DNA from: Scytonema hofmannii PCC 7110
GTDB lineage: Bacteria; Cyanobacteriota; Cyanobacteriia; Cyanobacteriales; Nostocaceae
Direction of reading: 5' to 3'
Length of the DNA: 64,000 bases
NCBI RefSeq assembly: GCF_000346485.2
Contig: NZ_KQ976354.1
Location: 10,870,341 to 10,934,340 of the forward strand
The notes under the pieces were generated by a model, which was not told the DNA's origin, did not search any database, and saw only the letters and a list, made by a program, of their open reading frames with translations. The position numbers and the translations under genes are program-made. Shown here in pieces: positions 54,829 through 63,462 of this stretch; within the stretch, counting starts at the first letter, position 1; every line of letters starts with the position of its first letter.

Positions 54829-57080
54829 TGCCAACCCTGATTGAGCGTCTACAGTTGAGAAAAGATTTATGCGAAATTTTAAAATCCGATTATGTTGCGT
54901 TATTAGGTCAACGTGGTAGTGGTAGTCGAACACTGATTCATTTGATGACCACACATACTTCTCCTTTACCTAGTATGAAATTCCTTGCTGTTGCTCTCCC
55001 TCAAGGGGTACAAAACAGCGAACAATTCATGGAGAGATTCCTCAATAACTTGATTGATGCATCTACCCAAATTCCTCCACAACCAGAATTAACCGACAAA
55101 GTTAGGCAAACTCTCAAGCAAGAGGCAGAATTTTCTGTTGTCTTTCGCTTGAGAAGTGTTTTGGATGTTTTGGGCAAAAATTCTGCTACTAATTATTTGG
55201 TTATTGTTTTACACGCTTTAGCTGATATCTCAGAGCAACCATTAAAAGACTTGCTCATCTTACTACGTGAATATCACAAGCAGATAGGAATTCCTAACTT
55301 AGGTGGTGAAAAATTACGTTTTTTGGTAGTAGGAGGTGTTCGTTTATGGAATCTTTGCTGTCATAAACCTTCTGATTTTGAATCTCCTTTCAATATTGCC
55401 AAACGATATTTTATTGGGGGTCTTTCTTACAAGGAGGTTCAAAGTCAATTTAACGATATGAAAATTGAGCAAGCCATAAAGTTAACCGATTTGACTGATG
55501 GAGTTCCTTCATTGATTGACTTGATTAGTCAGGAAGCAGAAGATTTTGAAGATTTATCTAGTTGTTTTGGTCCTCTAGAAAATAGTTGGAACTCATTGTC
55601 AGATGCTGCTCAAGCGGCTTTAATAAACTTAGCAAAAATTGCTCAAATTTTTCCTGGCTGTCAACTGGATTTTGAATGTCCGCAAATTCCCAAGTTTTCC
55701 GAGCTAACAGTTTGGCAAGAAGCATTTTGGGGAGGTTTTTTAAGGCTAAGACATCGGAAATTAACATGGCGATCGCCCATCCATAAAGCATTTATCATGA
55801 CTCAAGCAGAGATCGAGGAAGATATTTGTAAATCTACCCTACTTAGAAATCATTTGCTAGAAAGAGTCACGAGCTTAGAAAATGCTTTCAGAAGTTCGAT
55901 GAATACAAAAGCGTTAGCTGAATGTATCGAAGAATTAGTTTCTCTTTCTTTACACTCAGGCAATGTTGAATTAGTTTCTTTGCTAGAGATGATGCTAGAA
56001 CGAAAGCCAAGAGATGCGATCTTAATGGAGTTAAAAAATATAGCCGCCAAATCTTTTAACCCATGGATTAAAGATTTAACAAAATTGATAGCAGAGTCTC
56101 CAGAATTTTTTAACAAACGGCTTATTGAGGCTGTAATGCGCGGCTCTACTTGTGACATGAGGATGGGTACTAAGCAACAGGTCTTTATGCCGATTTTTGA
56201 CGATAGTATTATCCCATATGATTCCGAGCAAGAACTATTAGAGTATCAAGAAGAAGAGCAACCTTGGTTTATTCAAGATCTTCCAAAAACTACAGCGATC
56301 GCTTCAGAAGAGTCAGAAATTTATCAAGAAAAAATTGAAGTGGTGATTATTACAGCAACAGATGTAGAACTTAAGGCGGTAACACGCTATCTCAAACCTT
56401 TTCCACCTCGGAAGAGAGTACTGCTACTATATTCGGGGGCTGAGACATATTATCTAGGAAAATTTGGAGCTTTTCCCACCGTAGTTACCAAGTGTCGTAT
56501 GGGTGCAATTGGAGAAGGGTCAGTTATTCTAGCTACAGAACAAGCTCAACGTCTATGGCACCCGAAGGCAGTTATTATGGTTGGGATTGCATTTGGTAAA
56601 GATGCAACAACACAAAAGATTGCAGATGTATTAGTAGCTTCTGAAATAATTTCTTACGAACAGCAACGCATTGGAGAGGAGATAATTTATCGGGGCAGCA
56701 TTCCCCCTAGTAATACTATACTACTTAATCGGTTTGAAAATTCACAAAATTGGAAATTCTCACGTCCTGATGGCTCATATTCTGAGGTAATTTTTGGTTC
56801 TATTTTGTCGGGTGAAAAATTGGTAGATAACCCGGAATTCAAAGCAAAGCTTTTTCAGACCTTTCCAGACGCAATTGGTGGAGAAATGGAAGGAGCAGGT
56901 CTTTGTGCTGCTTCAGGACGTATGGGTACAGCATGGATTTTAGTTAAATCTATTTATGACTGGGCGGATGGAAAAAAAGATGATAAGCATCAAGCTTTAG
57001 CTGCAGCCGCCGCCGCTTCATTAGTTCATTACGTATTATCTCAATCAACTGTCTTAAATGGTTTGAACAAAATTTATTGA
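54828..57080 (+). CDS. degenerate ATPase fused to nucleoside phosphorylase domain
   Basis: The first 300 residues look like the ATPase of a conflict protein, but the P-loop is GQRGSGSRT (27-35), with Ser where the catalytic Lys should be, and the Walker B region reads YLVIVLHALADIS without the acidic pair. The ATPase is therefore probably inactive and may serve as a scaffold. A helical region follows (about 330-480). From about residue 502 there is a nucleoside phosphorylase domain (VVIITATDVELKAV, GAIGEGSVILATEQAQ, GGEMEGAGLCAASG, SIYDWADGKK) with the catalytic Glu and Asp intact. It is cotranscribed with the CHAT-ATPase, overlapping by one base. Confidence 0.82.
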   Translation: MPTLIERLQLRKDLCEILKSDYVALLGQRGSGSRTLIHLMTTHTSPLPSMKFLAVALPQGVQNSEQFMERFLNNLIDASTQIPPQPELTDKVRQTLKQEAEFSVVFRLRSVLDVLGKNSATNYLVIVLHALADISEQPLKDLLILLREYHKQIGIPNLGGEKLRFLVVGGVRLWNLCCHKPSDFESPFNIAKRYFIGGLSYKEVQSQFNDMKIEQAIKLTDLTDGVPSLIDLISQEAEDFEDLSSCFGPLENSWNSLSDAAQAALINLAKIAQIFPGCQLDFECPQIPKFSELTVWQEAFWGGFLRLRHRKLTWRSPIHKAFIMTQAEIEEDICKSTLLRNHLLERVTSLENAFRSSMNTKALAECIEELVSLSLHSGNVELVSLLEMMLERKPRDAILMELKNIAAKSFNPWIKDLTKLIAESPEFFNKRLIEAVMRGSTCDMRMGTKQQVFMPIFDDSIIPYDSEQELLEYQEEEQPWFIQDLPKTTAIASEESEIYQEKIEVVIITATDVELKAVTRYLKPFPPRKRVLLLYSGAETYYLGKFGAFPTVVTKCRMGAIGEGSVILATEQAQRLWHPKAVIMVGIAFGKDATTQKIADVLVASEIISYEQQRIGEEIIYRGSIPPSNTILLNRFENSQNWKFSRPDGSYSEVIFGSILSGEKLVDNPEFKAKLFQTFPDAIGGEMEGAGLCAASGRMGTAWILVKSIYDWADGKKDDKHQALAAAAAASLVHYVLSQSTVLNGLNKIY

Positions 57081-57107
57081 CTAAAATACTCTAGTAAGGA
57101 GATTCTT

Positions 57108-57338
57108 ATGAAAGAATTAATGAAGCAGCCTTCGTCTTGGTTACCAGATGGAATAAAACTTAATCTTGCAGATCAATTCCGTCCTTTTTCTTTTAGCGAA
57201 GAATTGCAAATTCGTTTAGAGGAACTTTTAGAAAAGAATAAAGAACGTTTACTAAATGCTGATGAACAAGCAGAATTAGCTGGTTTATTAGAATTAGAAA
57301 AAATTTTCAGTTTTATCAATGCTAAACTTGCTTCTTAG
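57108..57338 (+). CDS. small helical protein, third gene of the CHAT operon
   Basis: The 76-residue protein starts MKELMKQPSSWLPDGIKLNL and has a helical, Glu/Leu-rich C-terminal half (RLEELLEKNKERLLNADEQA). AAGGAG lies six bases upstream. It follows the ATPase-phosphorylase gene by 27 bp. It resembles small antitoxin-like or adaptor helices, but I do not recognise a family with a known function. Confidence 0.6.
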   Translation: MKELMKQPSSWLPDGIKLNLADQFRPFSFSEELQIRLEELLEKNKERLLNADEQAELAGLLELEKIFSFINAKLAS

Positions 57339-57475
57339 TTGTGGATATCAATAATTTTATTCGCTTACAAGTTCGTAAAAGAGCAAAGTACTTGTGTGGT
57401 TAACGGCAGGTTGGCATCCACCTATTGACGAGCTATGTCAAGATTAATAAAGATTGGATTGGCTACACGAAATTG

Positions 57476-58456
57476 TTAAGAATTTACTAAATCTACATAA
57501 AAATTGCGTAATTTAGGGTTATCAGGATTAGCTCTTTTTGCAGCTTCTAAAAGTTCTATGAGTTTTTCCCGATCTTCTGCATAATCAATTAAACTAAACA
57601 CAATGTCTTCATAATTGTTTCCACCAACTATTTGATTTAAATTCCAATCTAACTTATCACTCAGCATCATCTCTAAAGAGTTTTTACTACGAAAAGCATC
57701 CATCAAAGCATCAATAAATTGTTTCTTTTGAGACCCTAATAAATGAAATGGTTCTAGTAAATTTGGTGAGGACGCTCCTTGACTTTCAGACTTTTTAATA
57801 GAATTCAGTACAGTTTTTTGAGACAACACATGATGTACAAGTGAAGTCGCCGCCGCCGCCGCTAAAGGTTGATGTTGTTTGTGTTTTTTGCCATCACCCC
57901 AATTGCAGATAGACTTGACTAAAATCCATGCTGTACCTATGCGCCCAGATGCAGCACAAAGTCCAGCCCCTTCCATTTCTCCTCCCACTGCTTGGGGAAA
58001 CTGCTGAAACAGGGCGGCTTTGAATTCTGGATTGTCAACTAATTTTTCTCCAGATAAAATCGGATTAACAATCAGGTTGCAATGTGAACCGTCAGGACGA
58101 GTGAACTTCCAATTTTGAACGTTTTCAAAACGATTCAGCAATGTTGTGTTACTTGGTGGAATGCTACCGCGATAAACAATTTCTTCCCCTATGCGCTGTT
58201 GTTCGTAGAAGATAATTTTGGAAGCAACCAACACATCTGCTATCTTTTGCTGTAAAACTTTTTTCCGGCGAGGATATGGCTGGAGTAACTTTGCTACCGC
58301 TTTCAGTTCAACTTCTGTTGCAGTGATGATGACAACATCAATTTTGTCTTTGAGTGACTTACATCCCTCTTGATTGATTTCTTCTGTTTCCGGAAGATTA
58401 GGTGCATACCAAGATTGTCTCTCAATCTCATAGTTTTGCTCTCCGTGACTCATCAT
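57476..58456 (-). pseudogene. decayed nucleoside phosphorylase-EAD1 protein
   Basis: The frame is intact but the enzyme core is not. Compared with the copy at 49783, 62 residues are missing between KKVL and QKIADV (junction near 58250), an in-frame deletion that removes GSIGEGSVILATEQAQ and VIMVGIAFG. The catalytic Asp of SICDWGDG is Asn (SICNWGDG). The N-terminal helical domain of the paralog is also absent. A C-terminal EAD1 follows the phosphorylase remnant (LLGSQKKQFIDALMDAFRS). It could still act as an adaptor or decoy through EAD1, but not as a nucleosidase. The start is ATG at 58456. Confidence 0.75.
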
Positions 58457-58733
58457 CCTCACTAAGCTGAAAGAATCAAAACTTTCCTATGACTTACACA
58501 ACTGGCATAAAGTGCGAGTGGGCAGACAGCCATGCGGCAATTAAAATTAGACCAAACACATATGAATTTTATAAGTGTTGTGCTAAGTGAGTAAGAGTAT
58601 AGTTGATTTGACTGCTCAAGTAAATATTGGCAATAATCTAACTTTGTAAAGTTCATCAACACGTTAAGCCTTACGCAAAGAAACCGGGTTTCTCGACTCT
58701 TACAAATCATTCAAGATTGCTATACTTCCGGAA

Positions 58734-59618
58734 TTATGACTGACTCAGGTGAGGTAAGTTTATCGGGAATTGCACAACTCGAAACCCAATGTTATTACCC
58801 TTGTCGTCTGGCTCGAGATGGAAGCGAAATGCCGAACGACAAAACCACGGGGTAAAGTCCCAAGAACCACCACGCAGTACTACTCTACTACGATCCCTAG
58901 AATTTAACCAAGCACTACCATCTGTAGGTGCTCCTTCATAGTTTTCATGCCAATGGTCAGCACACCATTCCCACAGTAACCCATGCATATCGTACAATCC
59001 AAAGGCGTTTGCTACCCCAAAACTGCCTACAGGTGTTGTCTCTCCACGATATTTCCCTTTAGGACTATCACCATAAGTATTAACACCGTTATAATTCACT
59101 AAATCGGTAGTAATTGTGTCACCAAAGTGGAACGGAGTTGTTGTGTTAGCACGGCATGCGTATTCCCACTCTGACTCACTTGGAAGACGGTAAGTACGTC
59201 CGGTGTATTTTGATAGTCTGTCACAAAATTCCACGGCTTCATACCATGATATTGTTTCTACAGGGCGATCGCTCGTTTTAAATCTAGATGGATCGGGATC
59301 GAGTTCGCAATTGACTCGTTCAAAAGTTGCAACCATTTGCCATTGTTCTTGGGTAATATGATACTTCCCCATGAAAAAAGGTTGAATTGTGACCTGGTGT
59401 AAGGGTCGCTCGGAGTCTTCGCTGCTACATTCTGCTTCAGAAGCACCCATTGTGAATGTACCGCCAGGAATAGCAACCATGTCTAGAGTAACGCCATTAC
59501 CAAAGTCTTCCGTTAAAGACTGAACTTGACGCTGTTCTTGGTTAACGATCTCGCCCTTAGCATTAACGGTAGCGACATCAAATGAAAAAGAGGTGACTTG
59601 CTTCGACCTTAAATCCAT
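58734..59618 (-). CDS. FGE-sulfatase (SUMF1-like) domain protein
   Basis: The 294-residue protein has the formylglycine-generating-enzyme fold: MVAIPGGTFTMGASEAE, HQVTIQPFFMGKYHITQEQW, YRLPSESEWEYACRANTTTP, FGLYDMHGLLWEWCADHW, VVLRGGSWDFTPWFCRSAFRF and GFRVV at the end. Only one Cys sits where true FGE has a redox pair. The first 45 residues (FSFDVATVNAKGEIVNQEQR) are a beta-rich lead seen in related cyanobacterial proteins. In conflict systems this fold commonly serves as a ligand-binding or effector partner. A 33-bp fragment of a second copy survives at 51221. Confidence 0.82.
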   Translation of the reverse strand: MDLRSKQVTSFSFDVATVNAKGEIVNQEQRQVQSLTEDFGNGVTLDMVAIPGGTFTMGASEAECSSEDSERPLHQVTIQPFFMGKYHITQEQWQMVATFERVNCELDPDPSRFKTSDRPVETISWYEAVEFCDRLSKYTGRTYRLPSESEWEYACRANTTTPFHFGDTITTDLVNYNGVNTYGDSPKGKYRGETTPVGSFGVANAFGLYDMHGLLWEWCADHWHENYEGAPTDGSAWLNSRDRSRVVLRGGSWDFTPWFCRSAFRFHLEPDDKGNNIGFRVVQFPINLPHLSQS

Positions 59619-59838
59619 TATTAATCTTTAGGTGAGTTAAGATTTTACTTGAAATGGCTAAATCATAACCAAACACCATCATAATTTAACTGAGGGGCTT
59701 CTAAGAAATCAATTCCTGCATAGGGGGTGGCTATCCCTGTCTGAACCTTTTATAAATTTTTGTAAATAAATAGAAAACTGTGCGTAAATCTGAGCGTGTA
59801 TACCGAAAAGTAAGATAAATTTTCTACGCGAGCAGCTA

Positions 59839-60582
59839 ATGATCAAAAAAATCCTTATCCTATCAGCAAATCCAAAGAACACAAGCAAGCTGCGTTTAGA
59901 TGAAGAGGTACGGGAAATACAAGCGGGTTTGGAACGTGCCAAAGCTAGAGAACAGTTTGAAATTATTACGAGATGGGCAGTTCGCATTGAAGACTTGTAT
60001 CGAGCTTTGTTAGATTACCAACCACAGATTGTCCATTTTTCCGGACATGGGGTAGGAAGTGATGGCTTGGCTTTAGAAAATAACTCTGGAGAACTGCAAT
60101 TAGTTAGCACGCAATCTCTAGCAGGATTATTTGAATTGTTTAAGGAAACTATTGAGTGTGTTTTCTTGAATGCTTGCTATTCTGAAACGCAAGCTGAAGC
60201 AATTCACCAACATATAAATTATGTAGTTGGTATGAGCCAGACTATTAACGATCGCGCAGCCATTGATTTTGCTAAAGGGTTTTATGATGCACTTGGAGCA
60301 GGGAAATCCTATGAGTTTGCTTACAAATTTGGCTGTCATGCGATCGCTCTACAAGGAATTTCGGAGTTAGAAGCCCCAGTCTTAAAAAGTAGGGAAAGTG
60401 CAGTTTCTGTTAACAGTGCAACAAATTCCAACCAAGAATCTAATTTAGGGAATACAAAAGAGCGATCGACACAAGAAAATCAGCAAGAATCAGCTTTACC
60501 AAATATCAACCAACAGGCTGGAGATAACGCGATTCAATTTGGACACATCGGACAAGCTGGAAATCTGAACTTTCATCGCTAG
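59839..60582 (+). CDS. CHAT caspase-like protein with C-terminal amyloid (RHIM-like) motif
   Basis: Residues 1-185 form a CHAT protease-like domain with H70 (HFSGHGVGSDG) and C113 (FLNACYSETQ), close to the domain at 52600. A polar linker (185-225, rich in Ser, Asn and Gln) ends in a motif at 227-246: AGDNAIQFGHIGQAGNLNF. The AIQFG core resembles the I/V-Q-x-G core of RHIM amyloids and the bacterial amyloid signalling sequences found at the ends of effectors beside STAND receptors. The next gene begins 11 bp later and carries the matching motif at its N-terminus. I infer that the CHAT protein is the effector of that receptor. Confidence 0.85.
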   Translation: MIKKILILSANPKNTSKLRLDEEVREIQAGLERAKAREQFEIITRWAVRIEDLYRALLDYQPQIVHFSGHGVGSDGLALENNSGELQLVSTQSLAGLFELFKETIECVFLNACYSETQAEAIHQHINYVVGMSQTINDRAAIDFAKGFYDALGAGKSYEFAYKFGCHAIALQGISELEAPVLKSRESAVSVNSATNSNQESNLGNTKERSTQENQQESALPNINQQAGDNAIQFGHIGQAGNLNFHR

Positions 60583-60592
60583 AATTAAGATT

Positions 60593-63460
60593 ATGCAGGG
60601 TACTATTTCACAGTCGGCTGGCAACCATGCTATTCAGTTTGGATACGTTGGACAGATAGAATCCTTGTCTGTTGATAATAGAAGTCAGCAAGCAACTGGT
60701 AATGGTATCCTTCAAGTTCAAATTGGCTCGATTACAGGAAGTACCGTCAATGTCTCCCATGGGGAACAGCAACAATCTCCACAACTTCGTTCTCTTCCTG
60801 TCCTTTTAGTTCCCCGTTCTTTTCCCTTATTGTTAGGTCGTCGGGAAGAAGTGAAAGTTGCAGTGAATGCTCTACCCTATGACCAACCAGTAGAATTCTA
60901 TGGTTCCCCAGGGATAGGAAAAACAGCATTACTGAGACATCTAGCTCATCATCCCTCAATAACTCCTGCTTTCTCCGATGGGATTGTTTACCATCACTCA
61001 ACTCGTCACCAACCAGTTTCCGATTTGCTCCAAATTCTTTTCAATGCTTTTCATGAAAGTAGCGTTCCTTTTAAATCAACAGATATTCAAATACGTCATG
61101 CTTTCCAGGAAAAAAGAATTCTTATTATATTAGAAGTTGCAAAGCTCAATGGAGAAGAATTAGAAAATCTACTCAATAGCTTACCGAGTTGTACTTTTCT
61201 TGTCACTTCACAAGAACGCCAATTGTGGGGAGAAGGACACTCTGTAGGACTCCACGGACTGCACTTAAATGATGCGGTGTCTCTTGTTGCAAGAGAACTG
61301 GGGCGCACTCTTAGCCCGGAAGAACGCCTTGTTGCAGAAAAACTTTGCACTGCTTTACAGGGACATCCATTGCGAATCCTGCAAACAGTCGCGCTTGTCA
61401 GAGAGGACAATATTTCGCTAGCACTTATGCAAGAGCGAATACAATCTACCACTTCAACTCTAGGCTGGGTTGAACAACTTCTGGCTTCCTTACAAAAACC
61501 ACAGAAGTTAATTGTCACGGCATTAGCAGCTTTGGGTGGTGTAGCCTTGGGAGTAGAATTGCTAGAAAATTTAACTGAAATTCCACAAGTCAAGCTTGTG
61601 CTAGAAACATTAACACGGCGTAACTTATTGCAAGTTGATGGTTCGCGTTACAGTTTAAGTAACAACTTGATTGAGTACATTCAACAACACTGGAACTTAA
61701 CACCTTTTTTGGAGAAGGCTACAACATACTTCACCACTTGGATTCAACAACAAACAACTCCACAAAGTTTATTAGAAGAATGTGATGCCATTCTCCAAGT
61801 TTTAGAGTGGGCTGTCAAAGTTGGTCGCTGGTCTGACGTGATTTGCTTGGGAAGAGGTATAGAAGGTACACTTGCTTTGAGTGGGCAATGGGGTACGTGG
61901 CAAATAGTGCTGCAGCATCTGCTTCAGGCGGCGCGTGTTCTTGGAGACCCAGCAGTTGAAGCTTTTGCCTTACATCAATTAGGAACTCGTTCTCTTTGTC
62001 TGAGTGAAGTCACGCAAGCACGAGATTATTTAACACAAGCGCTTCGTATTAGAGAATCTCTGAATGACCAAATTGGAGCGGAAGTCACCCGTCACAATCT
62101 GGAATTTCTTTTGGAACCCCCTTTACCACCTCAGACCAAGCCACAATCTGAATCCGCCGTTAGTCCACCACGTACACGCGATCCATTGTTGTTTAAAGGT
62201 AGTCTTGCTGTTTTACTCTTAACACTAGGGGGATTGCTGTTCCTCATTCTATGGTTTTTGTACTCAAAGCCACAAGCCCAAGACTACTCAACAACTCAGA
62301 TTCCCATCCCAAGCAAAACTCCCGTCCCAACTGAGACTCCTATCCAAACAACACCTCCTACCACAACTCCCGTCCCAACTGAGACTCCTATCCAAACAAC
62401 ACCTCCTACTGAAACTCCCGTCCCAACTCCAACTCACAGCCCAACAATAACTCAGCCTGAAACTCCAACCCTCCAATCTTTATCTCTCAATCAAAGCAGT
62501 GTCATTGGGGGTGCAACTGTGGAGGGAAGAGTCATTCTCAGCCATCCAGCACCAGAAAGTGGTGTTATAGTCAATCTCAATAGTCGCAATTCATCTCTTG
62601 CTAGAGTTGCACCGTCATCTTTGAAAGTTGAGGCTGGGAATAAAGAAGCTTCATTTGAAATCTTCACGTCTTCTGATGGCAATAACTCCTTAAATGCTGG
62701 CATTGTTGAAATTACAGCTACCTATGCAGGAGTAACTAGAATAACATCGCTGATGATTGAATCCGAAAAGCTTCCAAAACCAGAAATCAGCTCTATAAGG
62801 CTAGAACAAGGACGCATACCTTGGGGTAAAAAGGTGAAGGGAGCAGTCACTCTCAAGAGCACAGCACCAGATGATGGCGTTATCATTATTTTTACCAGTG
62901 ATGAGCCATCTCTTGCCACAATCTTACCGTCATCGCTGAAAATTGAAGCTGGAAACACAACAGCTCCTTTTGAGGTCTTAACTTCTATGAACGATCGCAA
63001 TTTCCTAAAAGATAAAATTGTTGAAATTGCAGCATCTTTGGAAGGAGGAGAGTCCCGTCAGACGGAAAAACTGTCTATTTATACAGAGAATATTTCCCCT
63101 AGACTTCAATCGTTACACGTAGAGAATGGTAATGGAGTTAAAATTGAGAGTCTAACTTGGAGTCGAAGAATAACGACCGTGCAAGGAAAACTGACTCTCA
63201 ATCAACCAGATCCTAACAGAGATATTGCGATCGCACTCACTGGCAGAAATGTGAAAGTGCAGGAAACCGTGACAGTGAAAGCAGGTGAAACTACGGCAAT
63301 ATTTCCAATTAGAATCTTAGGATTTGATGAAAATCAGCAACCCATCAACTTTGTAGAAATCAAAGCTTCCTATAAGAAAATGACTGTAACCGCAACTTTG
63401 AAAGTTGTGAAGATAGTACCGAAAATTCCTTTAATCAAAGTCCCTCTTCGATCCCCTTAG
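60593..63460 (+). CDS. NB-ARC (STAND) receptor with amyloid motifs, membrane span and Ig-like repeats
   Basis: The 955-residue protein has these parts in order. Two amyloid-like motifs come first: AGNHAIQFGYVGQI (9-22), matching the CHAT protein's tail, and ILQVQIGSITGSTVNV (39-54) with a VQIG core. An NB-ARC NTPase follows with Walker A GSPGIGKT (104-111), a weak Walker B (ILIILEVA, 176-183), the sensor strand TFLVTSQERQLW and GHPL at 257-260. Then come a winged helix (about 300-365), a short helical region, a membrane helix (about 536-557), a Pro/Thr linker with PVPTETPIQTTPP repeats (570-625), and three Ig-like beta repeats (627-722, 729-832, 836-940). The usual cytoplasmic TPR or WD40 sensor is replaced by repeats that would face the periplasm. 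The gene begins 11 bp after the CHAT gene. Confidence 0.85.
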   Translation: MQGTISQSAGNHAIQFGYVGQIESLSVDNRSQQATGNGILQVQIGSITGSTVNVSHGEQQQSPQLRSLPVLLVPRSFPLLLGRREEVKVAVNALPYDQPVEFYGSPGIGKTALLRHLAHHPSITPAFSDGIVYHHSTRHQPVSDLLQILFNAFHESSVPFKSTDIQIRHAFQEKRILIILEVAKLNGEELENLLNSLPSCTFLVTSQERQLWGEGHSVGLHGLHLNDAVSLVARELGRTLSPEERLVAEKLCTALQGHPLRILQTVALVREDNISLALMQERIQSTTSTLGWVEQLLASLQKPQKLIVTALAALGGVALGVELLENLTEIPQVKLVLETLTRRNLLQVDGSRYSLSNNLIEYIQQHWNLTPFLEKATTYFTTWIQQQTTPQSLLEECDAILQVLEWAVKVGRWSDVICLGRGIEGTLALSGQWGTWQIVLQHLLQAARVLGDPAVEAFALHQLGTRSLCLSEVTQARDYLTQALRIRESLNDQIGAEVTRHNLEFLLEPPLPPQTKPQSESAVSPPRTRDPLLFKGSLAVLLLTLGGLLFLILWFLYSKPQAQDYSTTQIPIPSKTPVPTETPIQTTPPTTTPVPTETPIQTTPPTETPVPTPTHSPTITQPETPTLQSLSLNQSSVIGGATVEGRVILSHPAPESGVIVNLNSRNSSLARVAPSSLKVEAGNKEASFEIFTSSDGNNSLNAGIVEITATYAGVTRITSLMIESEKLPKPEISSIRLEQGRIPWGKKVKGAVTLKSTAPDDGVIIIFTSDEPSLATILPSSLKIEAGNTTAPFEVLTSMNDRNFLKDKIVEIAASLEGGESRQTEKLSIYTENISPRLQSLHVENGNGVKIESLTWSRRITTVQGKLTLNQPDPNRDIAIALTGRNVKVQETVTVKAGETTAIFPIRILGFDENQQPINFVEIKASYKKMTVTATLKVVKIVPKIPLIKVPLRSP

Positions 63461-63462
63461 AC

